From NCBI RefSeq assembly GCF_000166055.1, contig NC_014664.1, positions 1,389,927 through 1,453,926 on the forward strand: a stretch of DNA of 64,000 nt. The letters run 5' to 3'. The notes beneath the pieces were generated by a model. That model was not told the DNA's origin. It did not search any database and was given only the letters and a program-made list of their open reading frames with translations. This DNA comes from Rhodomicrobium vannielii ATCC 17100. GTDB lineage: Bacteria; Pseudomonadota; Alphaproteobacteria; Rhizobiales; Rhodomicrobiaceae. A program made the translations under genes and the position numbers. Each line of letters opens with the position of its first letter. The first letter of the stretch is position 1. Positions 54,555-63,593 of this stretch are shown here, piece after piece.

Positions 54555-55628
54555 ATGACAACGGATTCGGACGGTTCTTATAAAAGTGCGGGCGTCGACA
54601 TCGACGCGGGCGAAGCGCTGGTCGAGCGCATCAAGCCGCTGGCGAAGGCTACGGCGCGGGCGGGCGCGGGCGCGGCGCTGGGCGGCTTCGGCGGCCTTTT
54701 CGATCTCAAGGCTGCGGGCTTCACCGATCCGGTGCTCGTGGCGGGCAATGACGGCGTCGGCACGAAGCTCAAGATCGCCATCGAGACGGGCATTCACGAC
54801 ACGGTCGGCATCGATCTCGTCGCCATGTGCGTGAACGATGTCATCGTGCAGGGCGCGGAGCCACTCTTCTTCCTCGACTATTTCGCGTCCGGCCGCCTCA
54901 ATATCGACACCGCCACCGCCGTCGTGGCTGGCATCGCCGAGGGCTGCAAGCGCGCGGGCGCGGCGCTGATCGGCGGCGAGACGGCCGAAATGCCGGGCAT
55001 GTATGCCGATGGCGACTACGACCTCGCGGGCTTCGCGGTGGGCGCTGCCGAGCGCGGTACGCTGCTTCCGCGCAACGACGTGGCGGCGGGCGACGTGGTG
55101 ATCGGCCTCGCCTCCTCGGGCGTCCACTCGAACGGCTTCTCGCTCGTGCGCAAGATCATCCGCGATCACGGCCTGTCCTTCGCCGATGCCGCGCCCTTCG
55201 ACCCCGCGCGCCCGCTCGGCCGCGCGCTGCTCGACCCGACGCGCATCTATGTGAAGCCCGCGCTCGCGGCGCACCGCACCGGCCGCGTGAAGGCGTTCGC
55301 GCATATCACCGGCGGCGGGCTTCCCGGCAACGTCAACCGCGTGCTTCCGCCCGCGCTCGCCGCGCGCATCGACCTGAACGCGGTTCCATATCTGCCGGTA
55401 TTCCGCTGGCTTTCGGCTGCGGGCGGCGTCGCGCAGAGCGAGATGCTGCGCACGTTCAATTGCGGCGTCGGCTTTGTGGCGGTTGCCGCGCGCGCCGACG
55501 CCGGCGCGGTGATCGACGCGTGTACGGCGGCGGGCGAAACCGCGTTCCTGCTCGGCGAGATCGAGGCACGCAGCGAAGGCGCGCCGCAGGTGCTGTTCTC
55601 CGGCGCGCTCGGGAGCGACGCACGATGA
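54555..55628 (+). CDS. purM: Phosphoribosylformylglycinamidine cyclo-ligase PurM
   Basis: PurM catalyses the fifth step of purine synthesis (FGAM to AIR). The 357 residues carry [64 protein letters not shown] and the [18 protein letters not shown] glycine-rich segment. It is full length. It is coupled to purN by ATGA at 55625-55628. Confidence 0.97.
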   Translation: MTTDSDGSYKSAGVDIDAGEALVERIKPLAKATARAGAGAALGGFGGLFDLKAAGFTDPVLVAGNDGVGTKLKIAIETGIHDTVGIDLVAMCVNDVIVQGAEPLFFLDYFASGRLNIDTATAVVAGIAEGCKRAGAALIGGETAEMPGMYADGDYDLAGFAVGAAERGTLLPRNDVAAGDVVIGLASSGVHSNGFSLVRKIIRDHGLSFADAAPFDPARPLGRALLDPTRIYVKPALAAHRTGRVKAFAHITGGGLPGNVNRVLPPALAARIDLNAVPYLPVFRWLSAAGGVAQSEMLRTFNCGVGFVAVAARADAGAVIDACTAAGETAFLLGEIEARSEGAPQVLFSGALGSDAR

Positions 55629-56260
55629 CCACCAAAAAACGCGTCGGCGTTCTCATCTCGGGGCGCGGTTCGAACCTTGTCTCCCTGATCGAGGCGGCCC
55701 GCGCGCCCGACTTCCCGGCCGAAATCGTGCTCGTGCTGTCGAACAAGGCGGACGCGGGCGGCCTTCAGCGCGCCGGCGACGCCGGCATCGCAACGCACGT
55801 CATCTCCCACAAGGGCCTGTCGCGCGAGGCGTTCGACGAGGCGATGGTGGCGGCGCTGCGCGAAGCGGGCGTCGATATCGTCTGCAACGCGGGCTTCATG
55901 CGGCTGCACTCGGCCGTGTTCGTGCGCGCGTGGCACGGCCGTCAGCTCAACATTCACCCCTCGCTTTTGCCGTCGTTTCGCGGCCTCCACCCGCAGCAGC
56001 GCGCCATCGACGCGGGCGCGCGCATCGCGGGCGCGACCGTGCATTTCGTGAGCGAGGAGATGGACGCGGGGCCGATCATCGCGCAGGGCGCGGTGCCGCT
56101 CCTGCCCACCGACGACGAAGACGCGCTCTCCGCCCGCATCCTCGCGATGGAGCACCGCGTCTATCCGCTGGCGCTCAGGCTCGTGGCGTCCGGCGCAGCG
56201 CGGCTCGAAGGCGAGCGCGTGGTGTTCGCGGACGACGCGCCCCCGCCGTTCTTGTTTTAG
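55625..56260 (+). CDS. purN: Phosphoribosylglycinamide formyltransferase PurN
   Basis: PurN catalyses the third step of purine synthesis with 10-formyl-THF. The 211 residues have [18 protein letters not shown], the catalytic triad region [43 protein letters not shown] and the Asn/His/Asp set. It follows purM with overlapping start, the usual purMN pair. With purU elsewhere in the window, both producers and consumers of 10-formyl-THF are present. Confidence 0.96.
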   Translation: MTTKKRVGVLISGRGSNLVSLIEAARAPDFPAEIVLVLSNKADAGGLQRAGDAGIATHVISHKGLSREAFDEAMVAALREAGVDIVCNAGFMRLHSAVFVRAWHGRQLNIHPSLLPSFRGLHPQQRAIDAGARIAGATVHFVSEEMDAGPIIAQGAVPLLPTDDEDALSARILAMEHRVYPLALRLVASGAARLEGERVVFADDAPPPFLF

Positions 56261-56273
56261 GGCAATAGAGCGC

Positions 56274-57266
56274 TTAGGCGCGCGCCTCGCTCAGCGTGGC
56301 TTCGGCTTGCGTCTCAGGCGCAGCCGGCGCCGCGGCCGTCTCCCAGAAGCGGGCATGCCATGCGAGTACGCGCGGGTTCATGAGGCGCACGAAGCGCTCG
56401 GGCCAGAGCGTGGCGATGAGCGCCATCGCGCAGAAGCCGCCGGGAAGGCGCGGCGCATCGCCCGTCGCGCTCCATGCGTGCTGCGGCCCGAGCGGCTCGA
56501 AATGCCCCTGCCCCAGCGGACGGCGCAAAAGCCCGAACCGCGCGACATACGCGCCCGCGTCGATCACCACCCACGCAACGAGCGCTTGCACGAACAGCGC
56601 CATCACGCCGAGCGCGCCGCCGAGGAGGAACGCCGCCTCGATCAGTACGGCATAGGCGATGAAGGCGCGCAGGAATGCGTTCGAGAGGCTGAGCGTCGAG
56701 CGCGCTTGCGCGTGGAGGCGTTCATCTTCCGCGTCCCACGCGGCGAACAGACCAATGAAGGTCGAGCGCAGGAAATAGCTGTAGAAGCCTTCGCCGAAGC
56801 GCGGCGTGATGGGGTCTTTGGGTGTCGCGGCGCGCGCGCCGTTCTCGCCGCCGTGGCGCACCGCGAAGGAGCCGTACAAGATCGGCCACGTGAGGAGTTC
56901 GGCCGCCGCTCGGTTGTAGCGACCGCCGCGATCGAGGAGCGCAAAGGCCGACGCGCCGCCGACGCCGCCGGTCGCAAGCCCGATCCCGATGGCTGCGACG
57001 AACAGCGCCGAGCCGCCGAGCGTGTCCGCCGACGCCGCAAGGCCGAGCACCAGCGCGAACTGAATCGGCACCCACGCCCACGCGAAGGCGCGCTGAACCC
57101 GGCTCGCGGGCGCGGATTGCGCGCAAAGCCCGAAAACATGATCCGCAGCCGGAACGACGACGAGGCCGTAAACAGGGAGAGCCAGAAGCCACGGCCCGCC
57201 GTGAAGCAACGCCAGCACGGCGAGGGGCACGAAGGCAAGCGAAACGAGGACGGGCAGCGCGCGCAT
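56274..57266 (-). CDS. AlkB-fold membrane protein lacking the catalytic histidines
   Basis: The 330-residue membrane protein aligns with alkane 1-monooxygenase (AlkB) along its length: ATPKDPITPRFGEGFYSYFLRST matches AlkB ATPEDP..SRFG, AYVARFGLLRRPL matches NYVEHYGLL, and APRLPGGFCAMALIATLWPERFVRLMNPRVLAWH matches the AlkB C-terminus. The metal-binding His boxes are gone: HELGH becomes LDRGGRYN (about 111-118), EHxxGHH becomes RHGGENG (137-143), and the LQRHSDHH segment of about 30 residues is cleanly absent between QHAWSA (262-267) and DAPRLPGG (270-277). The frame is uninterrupted, so this looks like a kept pseudoenzyme rather than decay. Membrane helices are retained. Confidence 0.72.
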   Translation of the reverse strand: MRALPVLVSLAFVPLAVLALLHGGPWLLALPVYGLVVVPAADHVFGLCAQSAPASRVQRAFAWAWVPIQFALVLGLAASADTLGGSALFVAAIGIGLATGGVGGASAFALLDRGGRYNRAAAELLTWPILYGSFAVRHGGENGARAATPKDPITPRFGEGFYSYFLRSTFIGLFAAWDAEDERLHAQARSTLSLSNAFLRAFIAYAVLIEAAFLLGGALGVMALFVQALVAWVVIDAGAYVARFGLLRRPLGQGHFEPLGPQHAWSATGDAPRLPGGFCAMALIATLWPERFVRLMNPRVLAWHARFWETAAAPAAPETQAEATLSEARA

Positions 57267-57442
57267 GCAGTCAGGTCCAATTATCGATGCGAGACCTTAG
57301 CGCAAGCAATCCGCCAGGTAAAATACCGAGTGGCCGCACTCCTGTAGGCGTTTCGCGATGTGAGGCTATGGACTAGCCTTCCCCTTCACCGGCTTTACGC
57401 CGCTCTCACAGGTTGCACGGGGCGCTCGACCGACGGCCAAGC

Positions 57443-58558
57443 TCACCGCTTGCGGACGAACACCGTTCCCGCCGAATAGCCCGCGCCGAAGCTGCAAATC
57501 AGCCCCGTATCATCGGGCGCGAGATCGTCCGAATGCTTGTGGAAGGCGATGATCGAGCCAGCCGACGATGTGTTCGCGTATTCGTCGAGGATGATGACGT
57601 TCTCGCCCGTCTGCGGCTCGCGGCCGAGCACGCGCTGGCCGATCAGGTGGTTCATGTTGATGTTCGCCTGATGCAGCCAAAGCCGCTTCAGCCGATGCGT
57701 ATCGATGCCGATGTCGGCGGCGTGTTCGGCGATGAGCGCCGACACCATCGGCACCACTTCCTTGAACACCTTGCGCCCCTGCTGCACGAACAGCTTGTCC
57801 GTCAGGTCGCGCCCCTCGGGCCAGGCGCGGTTGAGGAAGCCCGAATTGTTGCGGATGTTGTTCGAGAATTGCGTCTTGAGCCGCGCGCCGAGGATATCCC
57901 AGCCGCTCGCCGCCTCGTCGCCGCGCTCCACAATGACGGCGGTGGCGACGTCGCCGAAGATGAAGTGGCTGTCGCGGTCCCGGAAATTCAGGTGCCCCGA
58001 GCAAATCTCCGGGTTCACGATCAGCACCGCGTCGGCCGTACCGGTCGCCACATAATCCGTCGCCGTCTTGATGCCGAAAGTGGCCGACGAGCACGCCACG
58101 TTCATGTCGAAGGCGAAACCGTGAAGCCCGAGCGCGGCCTGCACCTCGATCGCCATCGCCGGATAGGAGCGCTGCATGTTCGACGCCGCGCAGAGCACCG
58201 CGCCGATGCGTTCGCGCGGCTTGCCCCAGCGGGCGAGCGCCTCCTCGGCGGCCTTCACGGCCATTTCGGCGAGCAGCGAAAGCTCCTCGTTCGACCGCTC
58301 GGGAATGACCGGGCGCATCACTGCGGGATCGAGAATGCCCGACTTCTGCATCACATAGCGCGACTTGATGCCCGACGCCTTTTCGATGAACTCGGCCGAC
58401 GACGGCTGAAGCGCCGCGACGCTCCCCTCAGCGATGGCGCCTGCGTTGTCCGCGTTGAACCGCTCGACATAGGCGTTGAACGCCTCGACCAGTTCGTCGT
58501 TCGAGATGCTTTCGGGGGGCGTGTAAAGGCCGGTCGCGGCGATGACGGCAGAGCGCAA
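57443..58558 (-). CDS. 3-oxoacyl-ACP synthase III family protein (KASIII-like, not FabH)
   Basis: The 371-residue thiolase-fold condensing enzyme has Cys in VACSSATFG, His in WLHQANINMNHLIG and Asn in DEYANTSSAGSIIAF, so the KASIII triad is complete. It is longer than FabH and has an N-terminal insert (SAEFIEKASGIKSRYVM). Such paralogues serve beta-ketoacyl or beta-hydroxy side paths. The most likely start is TTG at 58558 (LRSAVIAATGLYTP) with AGGAG eight bases upstream; no better ATG is available. It is upstream of the AlkB-like gene on the same strand (176-base gap). Confidence 0.87.
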   Translation of the reverse strand: MRSAVIAATGLYTPPESISNDELVEAFNAYVERFNADNAGAIAEGSVAALQPSSAEFIEKASGIKSRYVMQKSGILDPAVMRPVIPERSNEELSLLAEMAVKAAEEALARWGKPRERIGAVLCAASNMQRSYPAMAIEVQAALGLHGFAFDMNVACSSATFGIKTATDYVATGTADAVLIVNPEICSGHLNFRDRDSHFIFGDVATAVIVERGDEAASGWDILGARLKTQFSNNIRNNSGFLNRAWPEGRDLTDKLFVQQGRKVFKEVVPMVSALIAEHAADIGIDTHRLKRLWLHQANINMNHLIGQRVLGREPQTGENVIILDEYANTSSAGSIIAFHKHSDDLAPDDTGLICSFGAGYSAGTVFVRKR

Positions 58559-58797
58559 AGGCGTGCTCCTGTGAGGGTTGGGGCGCCGTTGCGGCCCATG
58601 CCGCCCGTCGATCCCCGGCTGTCCAGTCTCCACCGTTACAGCGAGCAGGCCTCTGTCGTCCAGAGCGCCTTCCGATCTATGCCGCCGCGCGAAAGGTCGC
58701 GGTGGGGTGTCGTGCACCATCGCCAACGCTTGCCGCAAATCTGAATAAAAAAACAATATGGTTGCCAGCGGTAGCTCGAGCACCATAAAACCGGTGC

Positions 58798-61125
58798 ATG
58801 CGATGGCCGACCTCCTTTCTTGCCAGCCTTCCGATCATCGGTGGGGATAGTTCTCTGTCCCGCTTTCCCGTGTGGCGCAATCCGACGGTACGGATGTTCG
58901 TGCGGTACGCCAGCGCGGCGCTGGTTGCCACCGTTCTCATTGTGCTCGCGCTCGCTCCCTATGCCAGCGCGCTCGTCGAGCAATGGTCGCGCAACGACGT
59001 GGAACTTCGCTCGCGTCTTGTCTTCAATTCAATTCGACACAGCTTCTCGGAACTGCTCGCGGCGAACGACAAGGCCGGCATCGAGGATCTGTTTGCACGC
59101 GTCGCGAACGACGACCGCGTGCTGGGCCTCGGCTTCTGCGTGGACCCGGGCGTGCTGCGTTTCCAGACCAAGCTCATGCCGTCTACCTTCTCCTGCAAAA
59201 AGGCTGCGAGATCGGAAACTGCCAGCTTTTCGTCGATCACCGACGATGGAACCCATCTGATTGCGGCCTCCTTTCCCATCGCGGTGAGGAACGCAAAAGG
59301 GCACCTCGTCATCCTGCACGACCTGAGCTTCGCAACGAAGCGCAGCGCTGAAGCCCGCACTTTCTTGACGGCCGCGCTGGTCGGGATCGTCCTTGTGAGC
59401 ACGCTGCTTGCGGCCCTCGCCGTGCTTGCTGTCGTGCGACGCTGGCTGATTGGCCTGCGAGAGTCGCTCTCAAGTGCTGCCCAAGGCCAGAACATCGAAG
59501 AGATGACGAGCAGGCTCGGTCCGATCGGAGAGGAACTGCGCCTTGCGCTTCGCAAGATGGATCTCAATCGCGTCGCCTCGGTCGATACCGAGCGCACCGA
59601 ATGGACTGCTGAAACGATTCGCGAGGTGATGAACGGCGAACTCGCCAACGCGCAGGTTATCGTCGTTTCCAACCGCGAGCCTTACATCCACAATCACGAA
59701 GCCGACGGCATCAAGCTTCAAATCCCCGCTTCGGGCCTCGTCTCGGCGCTTGAACCGGTGACGCGCGCTTGCGGCGGAACGTGGATCGCGCATGGCAGCG
59801 GCAGCGCCGATCAGGAGATGGCCGATTCCGAAGGTCGAATTCGCGTGCCGCCAGACAATCCGGGTTACACGCTTCGGCGCGTCTGGATCAGCGAGCACGA
59901 GCAGGAAGGTTACTATTACAGTCTCGCCAATGAAGGGCTTTGGCCGCTCTGCCATATCGCCTTCGTTCGCCCGACATTTCGCGCCGCCGACTGGGACACC
60001 TACCGCGCCATCAACGAGCGCTTCGCGAAGGCGGTCGTCGACGAAGCGACGACGGACTCACCCATCGTGCTCGTCCAGGACTATCATTTTGCGCTCCTGC
60101 CCCGGATGGTCAGGGCGCGGCTGCCGAAGGCAACGATCATCACCTTCTGGCATATCCCGTGGCCGAATTCGGAAACCTTCAGCATCTTTCCGTGGAAAGA
60201 AGAAATCGTTCAGGGGCTCCTTGGAAGTTCCATCGTCGGGTTCCACACGCAGTTTCACTGTAACAATTTCATCGAAACTGCGGACCGGTTCATTGAAAGC
60301 CGCATCGACCGCGAACACGCGTCGATTACGTTGTCCGGGCGGGAAACCTTCATCAGACCGTACCCCATTTCGATCGAGTGGCCTCCGGCTGCGCTCGGGG
60401 CGCAAAAGCCGGTGGCGGAATGCCGGTCGGCGGTCAGGGAGCGGCTCGGCATCCCGGCCGAGACTCATCTCGCCGTCGGTATCGAGCGTTTCGATTACAC
60501 GAAAGGCATCCTCGACCGGATGTTGGCCATCGACGCCCTTCTGACCGCCCATCCCGAATGGAAGGGTCGCTTCGTCTTCGTACAGGCCGCCGCACCGACG
60601 CGGAGCAAGCTGCCCGCATATGCCGCGCTTCAGGCTGAGGCGCAGCGGCTTGCCGCGGAGATCAACGACCGCCACGGCATCAATGGTGTCGCCCCGGTGC
60701 ACCTTGTCATTCGCCACCACGATCCTGCGGAGGTTTTCGAGCTTTTCCGCGCGGCGGACGTCTGCATCGTTTCAAGCCTGCATGACGGCATGAATCTTGT
60801 TGCCAAGGAATTCGTCGCGTCGCGTGACGACGAGCAGGGCGTGCTCGCGCTTTCGACCTTTGCCGGGGCTTCGCGCGAACTGTCGGAAGCGTTGATGGTC
60901 AATCCTTACGATCCGCACTCTATGGGAGTTGCCATCGAACGGGCGCTCACGATGCCCGCAGCAGAGCAGCGCGAGCGCATGCGCCTTATGCGCGATCTCA
61001 TTCGGAACCGGAATGTTTATCGCTGGGCCGGACAGATGCTCCTCGACGCGAGTCGGCTGCGCAAGAAACAGCATGTCCTCGAAATTGCGGCTCTGCATCA
61101 GAATGGCGGCAAGCGCAGATCATAG
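58798..61125 (+). CDS. Membrane-anchored trehalose-6-phosphate synthase-like GT20 with sensor-type N-terminus
   Basis: The 775-residue protein has TM1 (about 36-60), a periplasmic domain of about 125 residues with two Cys (114, 133), TM2 (about 188-213), a HAMP-like linker (RRWLIGLRESLSSAAQGQNIEEM), then a GT20 domain (about 285-750). GT20 landmarks: IVVSNREPY, YHFALLPRMVRARLP, FWHIPWPNSETFSIFPWKEEI, GIERFDYTKGILDRM with the catalytic Arg/Lys, and LHDGMNLVAKEFVASR. GT20 makes trehalose-6-phosphate from UDP-glucose and glucose-6-phosphate. Soluble OtsA is about 470 residues. No phosphatase (otsB) gene is adjacent, so the product could differ. Confidence 0.85.
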   Translation: MRWPTSFLASLPIIGGDSSLSRFPVWRNPTVRMFVRYASAALVATVLIVLALAPYASALVEQWSRNDVELRSRLVFNSIRHSFSELLAANDKAGIEDLFARVANDDRVLGLGFCVDPGVLRFQTKLMPSTFSCKKAARSETASFSSITDDGTHLIAASFPIAVRNAKGHLVILHDLSFATKRSAEARTFLTAALVGIVLVSTLLAALAVLAVVRRWLIGLRESLSSAAQGQNIEEMTSRLGPIGEELRLALRKMDLNRVASVDTERTEWTAETIREVMNGELANAQVIVVSNREPYIHNHEADGIKLQIPASGLVSALEPVTRACGGTWIAHGSGSADQEMADSEGRIRVPPDNPGYTLRRVWISEHEQEGYYYSLANEGLWPLCHIAFVRPTFRAADWDTYRAINERFAKAVVDEATTDSPIVLVQDYHFALLPRMVRARLPKATIITFWHIPWPNSETFSIFPWKEEIVQGLLGSSIVGFHTQFHCNNFIETADRFIESRIDREHASITLSGRETFIRPYPISIEWPPAALGAQKPVAECRSAVRERLGIPAETHLAVGIERFDYTKGILDRMLAIDALLTAHPEWKGRFVFVQAAAPTRSKLPAYAALQAEAQRLAAEINDRHGINGVAPVHLVIRHHDPAEVFELFRAADVCIVSSLHDGMNLVAKEFVASRDDEQGVLALSTFAGASRELSEALMVNPYDPHSMGVAIERALTMPAAEQRERMRLMRDLIRNRNVYRWAGQMLLDASRLRKKQHVLEIAALHQNGGKRRS

Positions 61126-61169
61126 CAGCTGCGGTCGCGCCGGCCAGCCGAGATGCAAAAAGGTGAAGT

Positions 61170-61243
61170 TGGAGCGGGTAGCGGGAATCGAACCCGCGCT
61201 AGAAGCTTGGGAAGCTCCTGTGATACCATTTCACCATACCCGC
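61170..61243 (-). tRNA. tRNA-Gly (anticodon CCC)
   Basis: On the minus strand the acceptor GCGGGTA pairs with TACCCGC (61243-61237 with 61180-61174). The anticodon stem GGAGC/GCTTC holds loop TTCCCAA (anticodon CCC), and the T-arm contains GGTTCGATTCC. CCA is encoded at 61172-61170. Confidence 0.95.
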
Positions 61244-61371
61244 AGCGGGGAACCATAGCATTCGGCAACCCGTTGGCCGATATCCAGCCAGCGCACAGAT
61301 TAGCATCGGCGGCGCGCTTTGCAACAGCTTCGGCGGCTTATCCCACCTCGCAGTGCTGAAAACGCGCCCCG

Positions 61372-62409
61372 TCAGGCGACGCCGACGCGTAACAGGTCGT
61401 GGATGTGCACGATGCCGACCGGCACGCCGTCGTCCACCACGAACAGCGCCGTAATCTTCTTCTCGTTCACGATCTGAAGCGCGGCGCTCGCAAGCATCGT
61501 CGGCGTGATCGTCTTCGGATTGCACGTCATGATGTCGGCGGCACGGCGCCCCAGGAGATCGCCCGCCATGTGACGGCGCAAATCGCCATCGGTGACGATG
61601 CCCGCGAGCCTCCCCTCCGCATCCACCACGCCGAGGCAGCCGAACGCCTTCTCGGTCATGGTGACGAGCGCGGCGCTCATCGGTGCGTCCGCGCCTGCAA
61701 GCGGCATGCGCTCGCCCTTGTGCATGATGTCGGCCACGTGCTTGAGGTTCGCGCCGAGCTGGCCGCCCGGATGAAACACCTTGAAATCTGAGGCCGTGAA
61801 GCCGCGTCCTTCGAGCAGCGCGATGGCGAGGCAATCGCCGAGCGCGAGTTGCGTCAGCGTCGAGGTGGTCGGCGCGAGGCCGTGCGGGCACGCCTCCTTC
61901 ACGGGCGGAAGCTGAAGCACGACATCGGCCGCCTTGCCGAGCGCGCTTTCGCGCCGCGAGGTCAGCGCGATGAGTGGCACGCGGAAGCGGCGCGAATAGG
62001 TGAGGATGCTCGCCAGCTCCACCGTTTCGCCCGACCACGAAAGCGCGAGGACGGTGTCGGCCGCCGTTATCATGCCGAGATCGCCGTGGCTTGCCTCTGC
62101 GGGATGAACGAACTGCGCGGGCGTGCCGGTTGAAGCGAGCGTCGCCGCGATCTTCTGGCCGACATGGCCGCTTTTGCCCATGCCGGTGACGATCACGCGG
62201 CCACGGCAGGCGTGGATCAGCGCGACCGCACGCTCGAAATCGAGGGCCAGGCCGTTGGCGAGCGAGGCTCGAAGCGCGAGAAGCCCGTCGAGGCTGCATT
62301 CGAGTGTCCGACGCGCCACCGCGGCAGCGCTGCCCGGCTCGGGCAACGCCTCGCCCGCGCTAACGATTCTGTCCACGCCAATGCCGATCCGCGCCGCAGA
62401 TTGCACCAT
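61372..62409 (-). CDS. kdsD: Arabinose-5-phosphate isomerase, KpsF/GutQ family
   Basis: This enzyme makes D-arabinose-5-phosphate from ribulose-5-phosphate, the first step to KDO for LPS. The 345 residues contain a SIS domain (VIVTGMGKSGHVGQKIAATLASTGTPAQFVHPAEASHGDLGMI, ALSWSGETVE) and two CBS domains (VTMTEKAFGCLGVVDAEGRLAGIVTDGDLRRH; MLASAALQIVNEKKITALFVVDD). The tRNA-Gly gene lies about 130 bases after its stop. It complements the lpt genes elsewhere in the window. Confidence 0.95.
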   Translation of the reverse strand: MVQSAARIGIGVDRIVSAGEALPEPGSAAAVARRTLECSLDGLLALRASLANGLALDFERAVALIHACRGRVIVTGMGKSGHVGQKIAATLASTGTPAQFVHPAEASHGDLGMITAADTVLALSWSGETVELASILTYSRRFRVPLIALTSRRESALGKAADVVLQLPPVKEACPHGLAPTTSTLTQLALGDCLAIALLEGRGFTASDFKVFHPGGQLGANLKHVADIMHKGERMPLAGADAPMSAALVTMTEKAFGCLGVVDAEGRLAGIVTDGDLRRHMAGDLLGRRAADIMTCNPKTITPTMLASAALQIVNEKKITALFVVDDGVPVGIVHIHDLLRVGVA

Positions 62410-62520
62410 CGCCGCCCCCTTTTGTCCTGTCGCCGTTTACCCTTTGTTAAGGAGCAAATGCGGTCGCATCAAGAAAAGCGGGCGGGCGTGTGTGAGGAAA
62501 AAGCCGTTGCAACCGGCTGA

Positions 62521-63447
62521 TTATTCGGCGGCCTTTTTCACCTGCATCTCGGCGGCGAGCTTCTTCAGCTCCTCGCCAAATTTGGGGCCGAGGTCGGAGC
62601 GCGCCAGCGCGAACGCGACGTTCGCCGTGAGGAAGCCAAGCTTCGAGCCGCAATCGTAGCTCTTGCCCCGAAATTTGTAGGCGAAGAACAGTTGATCGCG
62701 CATGAGCGTGCGCATCGCGTCGGTCAGCTGGATCTCGTTGCCCGCGCCGCGCTCCTGATACTTCAGGATGTCGAAAATCTCGGGCTGGAGGATATAGCGA
62801 CCCATGATGATGAGATTCGAGGGCGAGGTGCCCTTGGCCGGCTTTTCCACCATCGAATCGATACGCCACAAGCTGTCGCCCTCGACGCCAGCAAGTCCGA
62901 CCACGCCGTAGGAACTCGTCTCCTCGGGCGCGACCTCTTCGACGGCGACGATGTTGATCTTCGCGTCGGGATATTTCTCGGTGAGATTGCCATAGACACG
63001 GATCATCTGGCCGAGGCAGCTCTCGCCATCGGGCAGCACGATCACGTCCGGCAGCAGCAGCGCGAACGGATCGCTGCCCACGATGTCGTGCGCGCACCAC
63101 ACCGCGTGACCGAGGCCGAGCGGCTCCTGCTGACGCGTGAAGCTCGTCGCACCCGGCTTCGGCAGATGCGTTTCGAGGTTGAGCAGCTCTTCCTGCTTGT
63201 TGCGCCGCCTAAGCACTTCTTCCAGCTCGAATTGCCGGTCGAAATGATCCTCGATGACGCCTTTATTGCGCCCAGTTACGAAGATGAAATGCTCGATGCC
63301 GCCAGTACGCGCCTCGTCGGCCACGTGCTGGATGATGGGGCGATCGACAACGGTCAGCATCTCTTTCGGCATCGCCTTGTTGGCGGGGAGAAAGCGCGTG
63401 CCGAGACCGGCGACGGGGAAAATGGCCTTGCGGATAGGCTTGCTCAT
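62521..63447 (-). CDS. galU: UTP-glucose-1-phosphate uridylyltransferase GalU
   Basis: GalU makes UDP-glucose. The 308 residues have the N-terminal nucleotide-binding signature FPVAGLGTRFLPANKAMPKEML, VDRPIIQHVADEA, and ALLLPDVIV with the metal-binding Asp, plus VGLAGVEGDSLWRIDSMVEKP. The terminal helices are normal. UDP-glucose is the donor for the GT20 synthase at 58.8-61.1 kb. It lies upstream of kdsD on the same strand with about 110 bases between. Confidence 0.95.
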   Translation of the reverse strand: MSKPIRKAIFPVAGLGTRFLPANKAMPKEMLTVVDRPIIQHVADEARTGGIEHFIFVTGRNKGVIEDHFDRQFELEEVLRRRNKQEELLNLETHLPKPGATSFTRQQEPLGLGHAVWCAHDIVGSDPFALLLPDVIVLPDGESCLGQMIRVYGNLTEKYPDAKINIVAVEEVAPEETSSYGVVGLAGVEGDSLWRIDSMVEKPAKGTSPSNLIIMGRYILQPEIFDILKYQERGAGNEIQLTDAMRTLMRDQLFFAYKFRGKSYDCGSKLGFLTANVAFALARSDLGPKFGEELKKLAAEMQVKKAAE

Positions 63448-63593
63448 GGGACTTCTCGGTGGGGTTTGAGCTTATCGACGAAGTTTCTCGGGCGCTTCAG
63501 CGGTGCAACCGTTCGCGAGTGATATAGCGAACGCCCGCCGAGATAGAAGCGTTAATTGCGGCTCCCGCGAGGCGCTTTGAGGGAGAATCGACG

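Noticed and set aside
54827-56260. 477-codon frame overlapping purM and purN
   Set aside because: Its first part is the +1 shadow of purM; only the part from 55625 is real and equals purN.
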